Source: Metellina segmentata (Eukaryota; Arthropoda; Arachnida; Araneae; Tetragnathidae). Taken from it: a stretch of 64,000 nucleotides of DNA. Shown piece after piece: positions 11,918 to 23,902 of the stretch (its first letter is position 1; each line of letters begins with the position of its first letter). The stretch covers positions 123,536,486 through 123,600,485 of the forward strand of contig OX375879.1 in assembly GCA_947359465.1 (NCBI GenBank), read 5' to 3'. A program made the position numbers and the translations under genes. The notes below the pieces were generated by a model. That model worked only from the letters and a program-made list of their open reading frames with translations. It did not search any database and was not told the DNA's origin.

Positions 11918-12862
11918 GTTCCCATGGTCCTTGAATTTTTTTTCCCTAACTAAGGGCCCTTGAAATTCTTTGAAAATTACAGAACTTGGTGGAAAGTCCT
12001 TGAAAGTACTTGATTTTTTTAACTAGTAAGTAGTTGTGTTATTCCGTCTTGCATTGGAAATTGTCCAGACTAGTTTTCCAACACAGCAGGTGTGCTATTT
12101 GAGAGTCATTCTGAATGAAACCGGTGTTTTACTCTTTGATACTATGTGATCTACCAATAATGCTACGTCCAAAGAAATGAAGCCAAATTCTTATTGTAAA
12201 AATATAAAAATTGTAATTGAAAAATAAAATTTAAAAAAAATCACATTTAACATATTTTTTTGTTGTGAAATTTTTTGCAGATTTCAAATCCTTTGAAATT
12301 TTTACTCTTATCTTTAACGATTGCAAAGATATAAACTTAGACTAGGGAATAAAAAAGCCCAAACACCATTCAAAACTTAAGATTTGTTTTGTTTCTCAAG
12401 CAAAATAAACCTTTGACAGTTGTAGGCAGTGGATGACAGCAAAATGGAGATTGTGTCTTGTAGATCGAACCGTGTGCAAGCTCCCATACTCTTCTTTGTG
12501 CCACCAAAAGAATTTACTGTACGATATTTTATTGCATGAATGAAATCTATATGTGCAAGTAGCCTGATAGTTAGCATTGAGACAAGAAGTTCACTTAGCA
12601 ACAAAAAAATCACAGGTTCTGTGAGAAAAGAAAATCCAAATTATAACCAAAATTAACGATAACCTTTTTTTTTTCTTTTTTTTGACTATCAGTAATTTTA
12701 AAAAATTATCTTTTTTTACATTTTTCACATTTTTCTTTTTAATTGACAACTTTTGTGTATGCCTTGTTTTAGGTCGTTTAAAAAAATTTTAGGTCCTTGA
12801 AAAATTGTTTTTTAGTTCTGAAAAGTCCTTAAATTTTTTTTTGGGTAAAGGAGTGGGAACCA
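11918..12862 (+). mobile_element. DNA transposon with GTTCCCA ends
   Basis: Left end GTTCCCATGGTCCTTGAATT is matched by the reversed right end GGTTCCCACTCCTTTACCC; both are followed inward by AAGGAC/AAGTCC-type blocks and A/T runs. The interior shares AAATTTT..GCAGATTTC and GTGTGCAAGC blocks with 7380-8036. No open frame of note; the target duplication is not clear. Confidence 0.6.
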
Positions 12863-12869
12863 TGCACAA

Positions 12870-13600
12870 CAGCTGTGCAATTCTAAAAATGATCACAATA
12901 GCCCCTTGTGTTGGTAAGTGTGACGTTAATTAAATACCTACCTACCAAAACAATCACGAAGACAATTCCAAAGGACGAAAAGGTCATGACTTCATTGTCT
13001 AATGTGCCCATATTGGTATTGCAAAAATAAAAAAGTTACAAATAAAAAACTATAGAAATTCCAATGTAAGGTAATCGATCAGGAGTAAAATTTTCCACAG
13101 ATTTCAAATTCGTTAAAATTTTCAATCTATCTTTAACGATCCCATTTTTACAAAAAAGAACAATGCCAGTCAAAAAAATTTATTTGTTTTGCTTCCCTTT
13201 GCTCGAATTATTTGTGGGCAGGAAATGAATCGGTGATCTCTAAGGATCCCAAAAGCCAAATTCCCACTGGAAAAAATATAAAAGTTACAGTTGAAAAATT
13301 ATTTATGTAAAGAAAATTACATTTTTAGGTAACAATCTGGTGTAAAATTTTCTGAAGATTTACTCTATCTTTAAACGATTAGGAGATAAAAAAAAATTTC
13401 AAGTTAAAAGCTGTTTTCTGTTTTGTTTGTGAGTTGAAATCATTGCTCGAAAATGAAAGGGAAAAAATAATTTAGAATAAGAATCTACAAAAACTTCAAA
13501 AATAACATTTTGAAGAATTCATATTTGGTATAAAGCCTTTCTTATTGCTAAGGAAATCAAATTGGAAAAATTAGATTTTAAACAAAATGTATTAGATTTA
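12870..13600 (+). repeat. SINE-like tail plus two Helitron-type repeat units
   Basis: 12900-12950 (CCCCTTGTGTTG, GACGTTAATTAA, CTACCTACC) matches the 3' part of the family at 17750 and 19025. Two units with the AAATTTTC..AGATTT block lie at about 13025-13265 and 13270-13450, like those at 5930-6720. Confidence 0.5.
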
Positions 13601-15057
13601 GGTGAAATAAAACAACAGAAAATTATAACTGAGCCTTTTGTAAATATTGCATGGTAATAAAATTCAACTTTAACTGTTTAAATGAAGCCTTAAAATTTAC
13701 CTTCCTAAGTAATGATATGTTTATGAATTACTTGCATGAAAGACAAAAACCTTCATTTTTCCCCTTGAAAACCTTGCTGTACTGATAATTGATACATTGA
13801 TTATGTTTTATCTTTGTGCTAAGGCTTTAATTTAAAAGTACTATACAATAATATATTGAGGAAAGGCTGTTCCATTGGCTATAATCTTAAGTTTCAAAAA
13901 ATGCTGTTTTCAAGTTTTTTCAAATAATTTCCCTGGGCCACACTATGTGTTGCAACGTATATATTGTCATACCTTCTCTTTCTAACCAAGTCTTAAAAAT
14001 TTTAAATAACTGTTAAATGATAATAGCCATATGTATCAATCACCACTTGCCTGACATTATAGTAAGCCTTTACTAGTGTTACCAGACTTCATGAATCAAA
14101 TTATTTAGTCGTTCTCTTTCAAAATATATTTTATTTAATCGAACTCTGTGATTGATGCTACATACAAATATTTACACAGCTGCCTTTTCATCTCTTTTTT
14201 ACAATATTTTCTATGAAAAGAATTCTTCAATTACAATCCTATTGCAATTATTAGAAAACCATATGCAAAAAATATGACAGTAATTAAAAAGCAAACAATA
14301 AATTAAACATAATTAAAACTTCTGTAAATATGTAGTATCAAAGCCATGGTTCTCGCCAAATGAAGATTGTGGCCAAATCCAGTATAAGCAAAATCCACAT
14401 GGATATATGAAATTTAAAGTGAGGAATGTTTTGTTGTCTAAAATGTGTTTTTCTTATAGATAAGTCACAGCATATAATGCAAGGCCCACGGCTGCCTCGC
14501 CGGGGGCCTTCCCTGACAGCCGGCGAGACACTTCACTGTTGCCTTCTGGGCATATGAACCACTGTACTGGGTGGGTAAACATTAAAAAGTAAAAGAAAAA
14601 ATTAAACTTGCCCACTAGCGATTGTTGAAGGTAAACTTTAGCAATTTCTTGCAGAACATTGATTGCCATACCTGATCAAAGGTTAGTGAACGGCTAATAA
14701 ATCTATATAATCACAAATGATAATTAACTAAATGAATTTGAAATTTAAAAAATAAAAACCCAAATAAATATCAATTAAAATGTGCAACTTAATTGTAAAT
14801 ATGTGAGCACACAACAAGCACTAAAAACAGTGAAATGGTGAGTAAGTCTAAATCTAGTTGTAGTGGCAGGGTTATCATCATTCATCTTGGCAATTCGATT
14901 AGTTATTGGCATGGTTACCATGTTTGGCGAGAAATCGCCATTGCCTCGGATACTACATAACACCCAAAACTTCTTTTAACAACTAGTGTTTTGAATATAA
15001 GTCATGTCTTTGTTTTGTGTGGTGTGAAAATCTGATGCATTTAAAATTGCATTTCAG
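13601..15057. other. Rest of intron 2
   Basis: Mostly AT-rich. 14150-14290 resembles 42780-42870 (CTGCCTTTTCAT, AAAAGAATTCT). A GC-rich island at 14480-14535 (CCGGGGGCCTTCCCTGACAG) and the frames at 14454-14669 and 14775-14963 on minus match no family I know. No exon seen before the acceptor at 15057. Confidence 0.45.
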
Positions 15058-16475
15058 TACCCCTTGTTACTCAACAACAAAGGACAATTGAAGATCACAC
15101 AGATCTCCGTGTGAAAGGATACTGTGGTTCAATGGAAGTGGATTCCTGGAATAAAGAGCAATGGCTTCAGGAGTTTATAGACAACGAAGTGCTGGTCATG
15201 ACGGCTGAGATATTCAGGATCATAGTAGACCATGCCTTCATCCCTCTCACTCGAATACAACTGGTGATCATAGACGAGTGTCACAGAGCTCAAGGAGACC
15301 ATCCCTACCGATTAGCCTTGAAAACATTCCTCTCCCTGGAGACTTCGGAAATGCCGAGAATTTTTGGGTTGAGCGCCTCCCTCCTCAACGGCAAGTGCAA
15401 ACCCGCAAAGTTGGAAGAGAAACTGAAGGACCTGGAGAAGACGATGCGAAGCGCAATCGTCACCGCCAGCGACATCGCCGACATCCGCAAATACGGTACC
15501 GATCCCAATGAGTATCTGATTTTGTACTCGAAGTACGAGGGCTGCGCTGATGAACTGGCAAGAGAGACTATGGAGAAGATCAATGAATTTGAGCGAGAAA
15601 AATCAGATTTTTGGAGGAAGAGCTTGTTGGCCACTGTGGATTCCAACTGCCAGTTTTTCGACAAGCCTCTGAAATCTCTCAAGTCCCTCGAAAAGACACT
15701 TGGTACTTTGGGACCGTGGTGTGCTCGCAAAGCTGCAGAAATATACCACAAGGAAGTACAATCTCTCTTGCTACGATCCTTTATTGAAGAATGCCACGTT
15801 TTGCTTAAAAGGATCCTTGATTTTCTCAATTATTTCATGACTGTATGCGAGGTTTTAACTTCCAGCTCTACGTGTCTGACAGATGGCATCCCCAGCAAGC
15901 TTCTCCGCCTGCTACAAATCTTTACGGCATCTAAGAAAAGCTCTCTCTTTCTAGCAGACCCAACCCCGATGGTCGTGGACGTCAGCTTCGAAGACGATCC
16001 CGAACGGCATCATAGTATTGTGAAGGAAAACCTAAAGAAGAGTAAGGATTCTCAACTGTGCTCACTCATTTTTGTGGAGCAAAGAGTTACAGCATATGTT
16101 TTGTGCGAGTGGCTTTTAGAAGTGAGCAAAACCTGCAGTGAACTCAAATTTATAAAACCTCAGTTTGTCGTTGGCCACGGAAATCCTGGTTTCAGTGAAA
16201 TGTCCATGCCCGAAAAGCGACAGCAGAAAAAGTTAAAGGAGTTCAGGGAAAACAAATGCAATGTCTTGATTGCTACTCAGGTGTTAGAAGAAGGAATGGA
16301 CATAAGACAGTGCAATCTCGTCATTCGCTTTGATCCACCTGTAGATTTTCGCTCCTATGTGCAGTCCAAGGGTAGAGCAAGATCTAAAAACTCGATATAT
16401 GTAGTACTCATGGAAGAAGGGTTGAACCATAGAAAGTTTGTGCTTGACCTTTGCAACTTTAAAACTATCGAGGAG
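15058..16475 (+). CDS. Dcr: Dicer exon 3: DECH helicase core, insertion domain and helicase C
   Basis: 1418-nt exon with acceptor atttcag and donor gtagga, covering residues 84-556. It begins PLVTQQQ, carries the DECH box (156-159, LVIIDECHRAQ), then the SAS motif (189-191, in LSASLLNGK). A helical insertion domain follows, then helicase C with VLIATQVLEEGMDI and the arginine-finger motif QSKGRARS (519-526). All motifs needed for an ATP-driven dsRNA helicase are present, unlike Dicers with a degenerate helicase. The open frame runs 33 nt past the donor into the intron, but the next exon joins in phase at GAG|GTAGGA. This exon is much richer in G+C than the flanking introns. Confidence 0.95.
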
Positions 16476-16539
16476 GTAGGATGTAATTTTTTATCTCTTA
16501 TAGTTTAATTTCTGCAATAATTTTTCTTTGGGTAACCTT

Positions 16540-17660
16540 CAAGCTTGTATCAGTTTATGCACACATGGAATTTCTCTCGAAAACAAATTATTATTTTGGA
16601 GGCCTTGGAAAATAGTTTACTTAATGGTTACTTATTGGTTATTGGATAGAAAGCAGAGAGTGCAGGTAAAAGGAAATTATTCACAGTGGACAGAAGTTAT
16701 AAGTGGGGTGCCTCAGGGATCAGTTTTGGGACCAATTTTATTTATAATTTTCATAGATGATATAGGTCAGGGGATCAAGAATATAATCAGTATATTTGCA
16801 GATGACTTAAAAATATGGGGGACAGTGGATACCAAGTTACAGATAGGAAATTTACAAGGAGATTTTGATAAGATATCCGAATGGGCAGTAAAATGGGGTA
16901 TGTCGTTTAATGTAGGGAAATGTCAAGTTCTGCATATGGGTTACAGGAACAGTGGAGCCGAGTACTGTCTGCAGGGAGTAAAGGTAAAGGAGGGAGAAAC
17001 AGTCAAGGATCTTGGGGTGATAATTCACAGGGATTTTAAAATGGGTCACCAATGTTCAGCTGCGGGTAAAAAGGCTAATAGGTTATTGGGGTATATTAAA
17101 AAGACTGTAACTTCAAGGGATAAGAATATAATCTTGCCATTATATAAGGGTTTAGTAAGACCACATCTAGAATATGCTGTACAATTCTGGGCTCCATATA
17201 TGAGAAAGGACATAGAATCAATTGAAAGGGTTCAGCACAGAGCTACAAAAATAATAAAGGGGCTAGCAAATTTCGACTATAATGAACGTTTAAGTAAGCT
17301 AAACATGTATACACTGGAAAGAAGAAGAAGAAGGAGGGGGGATTTGATTCAGCTTTTCAAGTTTGTAAAACAAGGGGACACAGAGGGCTTAAATTTCAAT
17401 AGGGATAACAGAACAAGGGGCCATGGGTATAAATTGAATAAGACACATTTTAATCGGGATTTAAGGAAAAACTACTACTTTAATAGGGTAATAGACAGTT
17501 GGAACGCGTTGCCAGAAAATATAGTTAATTCAAAGGGAGTGTACGAATTTAAGACACAATTGGATAGTCAGTGGGAATTGGAGAATTCATAAACAAAGGA
17601 CCAGCCTTGTTGGGCTTGAGCCTGTAGCTGGTCGTCAATATTTGTATTTGTATTAAGAAG
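16540..17660 (+). mobile_element. 5'-truncated CR1/L2-like LINE with reverse transcriptase C-terminal half
   Basis: An open frame to 17592 encodes the second half of a non-LTR reverse transcriptase: SGVPQGSVLGPILFIIFIDD, FADDLKIWG (catalytic FADD), MSFNVGKCQVLHMG, LGVIIHRDF, then LYKGLVRPHLEYAVQFWAP and the C-terminal RERRHRRGDLI-like block (ERRRRRRGDLI). Homology begins near 16620; codons before that are unlikely to be LINE. Downstream of the stop, CTTGTTGGGCTTGAGCCTG and a short ATTTGT array form the 3' tail, as in CR1/L2-group LINEs that end in microsatellite-like repeats rather than poly(A). The endonuclease and first RT motifs are missing, so this is a dead-on-arrival copy, about 65-145 nt past the exon 3 donor. 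Confidence 0.88.
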
Positions 17661-17739
17661 GATTTTTCTTTCCTTAAATTACCAGTTTGGGTGAATTTTT
17701 TAGTGCCTAAATTATGCAATCAAATAATTCCAAACATTT

Positions 17740-17940
17740 TACATCTATTCATTATTGTGTCCTCACGTTGGATTGGTGTGGGAGTTTGGATAGTGTGGTG
17801 CCAGCTCAGGTGTTGCTTCGTCATCTGACCGTGGTTCAAAATTACGAAGTCTTCTCAGTCCTTTCTCTTAAGGGATTGATCCCGGACCATGGTAAATAGC
17901 CCGTTGTGTTGCTCTAGTACAACGTTAATTAAAAATTAGT
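17740..17940 (+). repeat. SINE-like repeat copy
   Basis: Contains GTGTGGGAGTTTGGATAGTG, CCAGCTCAGGTGTTGC and CATCTGACCGTGGTTCAAAAT-type blocks, ending TGTTGTGTTGCTCTAGTACAACGTTAATTAA. Near-parallel copies lie at 19025-19255 and 34480-34680, reversed ones at 31700-31870 and 44675-44790. Confidence 0.65.
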
Positions 17941-18736
17941 AATTACTATTCATTATTGTTTCATGTATTCACAAAAATTGTTTAATCATTATCATGAACA
18001 ATCACGTCTTCTAACCTTGCTTGACCATCATGCTCTGTGATTGCTGGCTGGCATGATTTCTCAACTCTGATTACACATGTAGTAAAATATAATCGTTTTT
18101 GATCACTTCCATGATCATTTTTTGTTGAATGAAAGCTATTTAGATCAAGAAATCTGCTTAGTGAAAAAGTATACCTGTAAATGTTCTTGGTATATTTAGC
18201 TACTTCATTCTTTTAAAATAATTGAGTACAAAAAAAATCAAACATTTCTGCTGTGTGCTTATTGAATAGAATTGTAAATAATGTAGCACAATTAAAAATC
18301 CCACAAGAAATCTTCAAAATCCAACAAGAAATAGTAATAGGAGAAAGTGTACAAGACCCCTACCCCCTCCCAGTGTCAATATGACAATGTTTGTTATAGT
18401 ATCGAAGTTAGTTTCAATGGATACTAGTGGAAAAGCGATGGAAAGAGGAAATGGTTTCCGAAACATGCAATGTATTTTCTTTAAATTATTTAAGCACTTC
18501 TCTACTACTGATAGCCGTGAATACCAACTGTGAAGTTTGCTTTTACTTTTAAAATTAAATTTCTTTGAATATGGAAACAAGAAAGGGAAATATTTTCACT
18601 ATGGATACCCAGAAATTTTATATACCACAATACTATCTTAATTTTAAAAGGACTGGAGGCACCTAGATTAAATATTTCAATTCTTGATTAGTTTTAATGT
18701 AAAAATTTACATCTTATAATAAAATCTTGTACTAAA
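17941..18736. other. Intron 3 sequence without recognised features
   Basis: AT-rich; the minus-strand frame 18314-18580 has no family match and looks like chance. No element ends found. Confidence 0.4.
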
Positions 18737-18741
18737 GCATG

Positions 18742-18966
18742 TGTTGGAGAATAATCCTTATTTCCCCTCACCAATACGTCATTACTATCTGACGTCATCG
18801 CTTACCGTCTTCTCCTCAGTTGCTGCTGAGACTGTACTCAAAGGGAGTCTGTAACCATAGGCGCTCCCTAGTTTCTAAGTTTAATGTTTTATTTGTCAAT
18901 TATCTGTTAATAATAAAGTAACGTTTGTTGTCCTTATGTTTGGCCACTATCTCTGCTAACTCAACA
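18742..18966 (+). mobile_element. Solo LTR with 5-bp target duplication GCATG
   Basis: A 225-bp segment starting TGTTGGAGAATAATCC and ending CTCTGCTAACTCAACA. The termini form the inverted pair TGTTG / CAACA, and GCATG lies directly outside both ends (18737-18741, 18967-18971). AATAAAG near 18911 could be the polyadenylation signal. This is the footprint left when a retrotransposon's two LTRs recombine. Family (gypsy or BEL) cannot be told from an LTR alone; it does not match the BEL LTR at 56975. Confidence 0.85.
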
Positions 18967-18989
18967 GCATGTCTTTTTGAGGACCACAG

Positions 18990-19260
18990 TAACACAGTCG
19001 GGGGAAGTGTAGCGACTTGCAACTGGAAGTTTGAGAATTCAAAGCTCAGTCTAACCAAAGATTATCATGTGTGCATGGGAGGCTGGTGCACAATAAATCT
19101 GTCATGGAAGTTTGGAGAGCTTGGTCAGATCAGGGGTTCACTTTGTCAGCTGACCATGGTACAAAATTGGGTGGTTATGTCCTTGGGGATGGATCTCGGA
19201 ATGCTGCCAATAACCTGTTGTGTTGCTCTCGTATGACCTTAATTAGCTACCTACCTATTT
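18990..19260 (+). repeat. SINE-like repeat copy
   Basis: Second copy of the 17740 family: CATGGAAGTTTGGAGAG, TTTGTCAGCTGACCATGG, TACAAAATT, TGTTGTGTTGCTCTCGTATG and CTTAATTAG follow in the same order. It lies just upstream of exon 4. Confidence 0.6.
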
Positions 19261-19374
19261 TTTTGTCCCTGCAGAGTGCAGGTACTGAATCGAAATGCAT
19301 GGAGTTGCAACTGTTTTAAAAATAGTTTAAATATAAGTAACTTCTATATAAATGTCTGCTTTCTTTTCTTCTAG

Positions 19375-19523
19375 ATATTGGTGTCGAAGTGCCATGATCG
19401 AAGCATACCCTCTGAAGAAGAAATTTTGGAACATATGGCCGATGACATAATTCCTCCCTATATGCCTCGAGGCCCCAACGGACCTAGAATAACCATGACC
19501 TCGGCCATTTCTTTGATTAACAG
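19375..19523 (+). CDS. Dcr: Dicer exon 4: start of the dimerisation domain
   Basis: Acceptor ttcttctag, donor gtacat; 149 nt, residues 557-606. It encodes a helicase C tail (ILVSKCHDRS) and then the conserved TSAISLINR that opens the Dicer dimerisation (DUF283) domain. It ends in phase 2; the split codon ag|a gives Arg, and exon 5 continues with YCSSLPSD as expected for the family. The intron that follows is 13.4 kb and full of nested transposons. Confidence 0.92.
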
Positions 19524-19839
19524 GTACATTGATGCATCACGAAAATGTCGATAAATTTAAATTGTTTCATAGCATAGGATTTATGTTCTTTGAAACTCAA
19601 TTCAACTGCATTTTCAAATCACGTGCTAAAATATTCAATCTTGGTTTTTACAAATGAGGGGTTGAGAATGCGAGTGGTGTACGTCAGTTTGACATTTTTC
19701 AGGACTGAAGGAATTTGCATTTGAGATTACTAGCAATTCTGGTGTCAGGTAAATAATTGTTTAAAAATCAGTTTTTTTCTGATAAATAATATGAAATACT
19801 TCTAAGTCCTCCTGTCATTTCTTCTTTTATAGACTGTCA

Positions 19840-21545
19840 TCATAGGGGGCTAAAACTGGATGGTATGTAGTATCCGATACGTTACAACTTTCGAGCGATG
19901 TATCGCCAAATGCGGTAACCTTCCCGTTTTCGTGCTTTTCTTAGTTTTAAGGCAACCCTAGATATTTTCTCCTGACGATAAGAAACGGGTCTCATGATTG
20001 GTTAAGGAAGAAAATACGCTTTTCCACTTTTATTTTTAATGTAGAACGGAATTAAAATTTAGGCAGTTTTTGAAATTGTTGGGTGCATGTGAATTTTGCT
20101 CTTGATTTATAAAATTGACTTGTTTTATTTATTTTCAAAATTTTTAGGATAAGTTTGGAAAGCAGATTGTAAGTTACAATTTTTTAAATTTGTCACTTAA
20201 TTTAAATTTTGAAAAAAAAATTGGATTAAATTTGATTTTTGAAATTGCAGATTAGAATTTAGAATTTTTTCCCCCTTTTGGTTGCTTACTTCCCCTTAGT
20301 TGATTTGATATAACAATGGATAATGTTATTAAACATTTGAATTTTTTTTTTTTGCAAACATGTGGCTTGATTGGGAAGAGTATGAAATGTCTTTCATGTG
20401 AGAATGATATGATTTTAACATTGAGAAAGGATGCTGGTGATAGGTAGGAGTGAAAATGTAGAAAGAATGGACAAAAGAAAGTATAACAGGAGTTAGAAAT
20501 TGGAGGGTAAATGGGTGTTTGGAGGACTTGAACAAGGGACGGATAAATGTTTTATGATTGAGGTGAAAATATGCTGATATAAATACCCGAAGGATAAAGA
20601 GTTCAAGGGTTATCGATTCGAGCATAGGACTGTTAACCATAGTCAGAATTTCAAGGACCCGGCTATGAGGGTAAGTTTGATTTTCGTTTAGCTTTTGGTT
20701 ATATAACAAACACTGGACTATGCTTGGAGGGGCGGCGAGGTAGCCGGCAGGCGGGGATCGCGCGTTATACGCTGTGACTTATCTAAAAACAAATTTCTCC
20801 CGATATACCGGTTTAAACGCATTGAAACCTTAAGCGCAATACGCTTTGACTTCTCTAAAAAACAATTTCCTCTTGTAAAGGTGTTACAATAAAAACATTT
20901 GTTTTGCTTTTCCATATATGGCTCCTTTACCAGGAATATCCCCATTGAGTTGCTCACATAATGCTAATTGCTAGAAAAATTGTGAAAAAATATTTTTTCA
21001 CACTTATGGATAGCAGAAGAATTTTTAGATTTTTTTTTTCTCATCCAAAACTTTTGTGTGGATTATGATCACAGAAAAGAACTACCTTACTAAAAAAAGA
21101 TTTCTTGTTTTGAATTTTCTATGCATTGCAAAGTCTCTAATTCAAAATTGATAAAAATCCGGACATTTAAAAAAAATTTGCGTTTTTTTTTTTTTTTTTT
21201 TTTTTAATTTATTTAAAAAAAAAATTAAAACAATTTTTTTTTTGTTCAAAAATTTTTTTTGAAGGGACAAAACTAGAATGAAATTGACCCAAAATAGCGT
21301 CCATGTTCGGAGAAAACCAGACTGAAATATTAGAAAATTTTCAAGTGAAATTTATATTGCTTTTTTCTTAATTTTTAAACAAATTATTATTATTTATGCA
21401 CTCTATGCAAAGGTTCACGGTGTGTATTTTGCTGTATGGCGGCCATCTTGGAATTGCTTATATCGGCCGCCCTCTTGATTTGGCGTAAAAAATGGCTTTG
21501 GCGGCCTAACGTATCGGATGCTACCACTCCACCCTAAAACTTTTA
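19840..21545. mobile_element. DNA transposon with long imperfect inverted ends
   Basis: ATCCGATACGTTA at about 19879-19891 is repeated inverted as TAACGTATCGGAT at about 21507-21519. The flanking outer blocks also pair loosely (GGGGCTAAAACTGGATGG against the complement of CCACTCCACCCTAAAAC). The interior is AT-rich with A/T runs at 21180-21260 and a minus-strand frame (20329-20709) that matches nothing I know. Non-autonomous or decayed. Confidence 0.6.
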
Positions 21546-22075
21546 GGTACACATATTTGTACCTCAGGTCTCAAAGCTAAAACCCTAATAAATTTCAAAT
21601 GCTAAGATATTGCTTAAGAACTCATTTTTTTGTACATTGGTATATTATTATTTATCACTTTTTCGTACAATAACTTTATTAGAAGATTCGAACCACAGAA
21701 TATTTTTTCAAGTGATATTTTGTCTTGCTTTTTGACTTATATAGGAACATTTTATTGCTACAAAACATAAATTTTATATATACTATTTTATATTACTGTC
21801 ACTTTAAAGTTACACAACATATGTAAATAATAAGACACAAAAAAAAATTTTAATAAAATTTTTATTGTGTGTGGTATTTTATGAAAGTTATTTTTCATGG
21901 TGCAAAGGTACATTTGACATTTTGTACACATAACTCTTGTCCTGGATTTTCATCCAGCTAACCTACACTTTTATCATCCATAAATTTTGCACATGGACAA
22001 CATTATCAAGTCTTAACTTCTTTGATTAGTTGATTGACAACCTTCCTCTGTTTTTTTTTTTTTTTTTTTAATTTT
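21546..22075. other. AT-rich intron 4 segment
   Basis: No gene or element boundary seen; ends in a T run at about 22050-22069. Confidence 0.4.
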
Positions 22076-22079
22076 AATT

Positions 22080-22545
22080 GACCTGAACAACTGCTGGCTG
22101 TGGTACAATAATCTTTTTTCTCCTCCTTTGACCACCTCTTGCAGCTTGACACGGGTTCATTGCCCAAATATGACGATAAAAATGAGATTCTTTTATTGTC
22201 TTTCTATTTTAAAGTGCTTAGTTTTTCATCATTATTTACAAGTTCATCCCACTCTCTTCTTTTTAATGTTTTGTCCAATTTTAATTTATTTCTGGTATTT
22301 CCAATTTTGGTTGTCCTAATCATACCAGCTTTAAAAATTTATTTTTCAAGGGGATACTTGGCACATTCCAGGCCAGTGCCTGTCAGTGTATACTACATGT
22401 TGCCAGTTTGAGGGATACTTTCTGTCAATATCTTCACAACACTTCCTCCAAAGCCCAAAACTTCCATGTCCTCAGAGGAAACACAACCCTTTCCAACATA
22501 TATTAGGTAGTCGAGAACTAAACCAATACTTCTTCCAAATACAAC
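22080..22545 (-). pseudogene. piggyBac-type transposase relic
   Basis: Read on the minus strand in shifting frames: a block with LKNKFLKLV, then RTTKIGNTRNKLKLDK, RREWDELVNNDEKLS, and KDNKRISFLSSYLGNEPVSS followed by CKRW. This follows the piggyBac core pattern (LL..K....GTIR.N, then W.DNK.V...S...G.EPV...KRW). At least two frame changes and stops make it inactive. It lies directly upstream of the gypsy remnant. Confidence 0.75.
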
Positions 22546-22745
22546 TTCTAATAAAGTTGTTGTTGTCTTCTGTTCCTAATCCTGACACATCTATTTAATA
22601 TATATCAATTCATCTATGCAACTCAAACAAATATATAATATGGTGTCAAAATAAACAGGCTACTACAGTATTTTTTCTCTCCAAATATCGCAAACAGATA
22701 TTTTATTTACCGAATCCGGCATGGCGCATAACATCTTACGAATCG

Positions 22746-23567
22746 ATGCTTTTTCCTCCGGCGACAACCCTGCAGAAGCATGGGCGAAATGGCATCGCAG
22801 CTACGAACTTTTCGAAACTGCTATTAATTTACAACAGGGAACATAACGACACACGGATCACCCTGCTGCTCAGCATCATCGGTGAATCTTTTTACAAAGA
22901 TTATCTGACATTCTCGTTCGCTCCTCTCGCAGAAGGACAGGTGAGAACCGTCAAAGATGTTATCGACAAATTTGATGAACATTAGCGACCGTACCGAAAT
23001 GTCACGCTGGCGACATACGTTTTTAACAATCTGGTTCAGAAGACTGGACAGAATTTTGACTCTTTCTTCACAGAAATCAGGCTACAAGCTGATCAATGTA
23101 GATTCAGCCTAGCCTACGATCGAAACATTAAAGATCACATCATTTAAGGCCTGCGCGACGATGTGCTGCGTGAACGTTTTCTTAGAGAACCGCAATTATC
23201 ACTGCAAAAGACTGTTGAACTTTGCAAATCAGCGGAATTGTCAAAACTGCATTCTTTGGCAATGTCCCAGTCGTCAACACCTGCTCAAGTGGATACCATC
23301 AACCAAAGCAGAGGAGAAAAGGGTCAAAATCAACACAAACATCAAAACTACTCCAGGAATCAGCAGAGACCTTGCTCTTGTTGTGGGTCTCATCACCAGC
23401 CCAGACATTGCCCAGCATATGGCAAAACATGTAATAATTGCCAAATACTAAACCACTTTTCCAGTGTATGTAGACAGCCAAGGAAACATCAGCCAGCAAG
23501 ACAATGCCAAGTTTCAGCAATTGACGCCAACAGCTCCAACAATATTGTGTATATACGTGCTTTGTAA
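22746..23567 (+). pseudogene. gypsy gag relic with zinc knuckles
   Basis: Frame-broken gag. It reads SFAPLAEGQVRTVKDVIDKF, then LRDDVLRERFLREPQLSLQK and AELSKLHSL, then a double zinc-knuckle region CSCCGSHHQPRHC and CNNCQILNHFSSVC (about 23370-23465). This binds element RNA in the virus-like particle in live relatives. In-frame stops at about 22984 and 23144 and a frame change show it is dead. Confidence 0.8.
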
Positions 23568-23579
23568 ACTACTAAGAGC

Positions 23580-23859
23580 TGTGACTTGCTTGAACAAATT
23601 AAGAGTCCAAGACTACCCTGTTACCTTCAAGCTAGACACGGATGCACAGGTAAATGTATTACCATCATCTATATTTAAAGTACTGAATAACTGTCCTGCA
23701 TTGCAGTCAACATCCATTATTGTGTGCACATACACTGGTGATGACTTACCAGTTGTGGGTGAATGTACGCTGCAGTGTGTAGTAAATAATGAGACCCATC
23801 TATTAAACTTTATGATTGTGGACATTGAGGTGCAACAGCTTGTAGTGACTTGCATCTGA
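23580..23859 (+). pseudogene. gypsy aspartic protease relic
   Basis: Reads YPVTFKLDTDAQVNVLPSSI then a typical retropepsin barrel ending FMIVDIEVQQLV. The active site is normally D-[ST]-G-A; here DTDA has Asp in place of Gly, so activity is unlikely. The hAT MITE at 23903 follows almost immediately and separates it from RT. Confidence 0.75.
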
Positions 23860-23902
23860 TTCAACAACAGATACATCCAGACAAAAGAACTGCACTGAAC
23901 AC

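Noticed and set aside
15305..15829. 174-codon minus-strand open frame
   Set aside because: Lies wholly antisense to the conserved Dicer helicase exon; no family resemblance.
16476..16508. Extension of exon 3 to the stop at 16508
   Set aside because: The gtagga donor precedes it and exon 4 restores Dicer homology exactly in phase.
20329..20709. 126-codon minus-strand frame
   Set aside because: AT-rich composition, no recognisable motif, inside an inverted-repeat element; probably chance.
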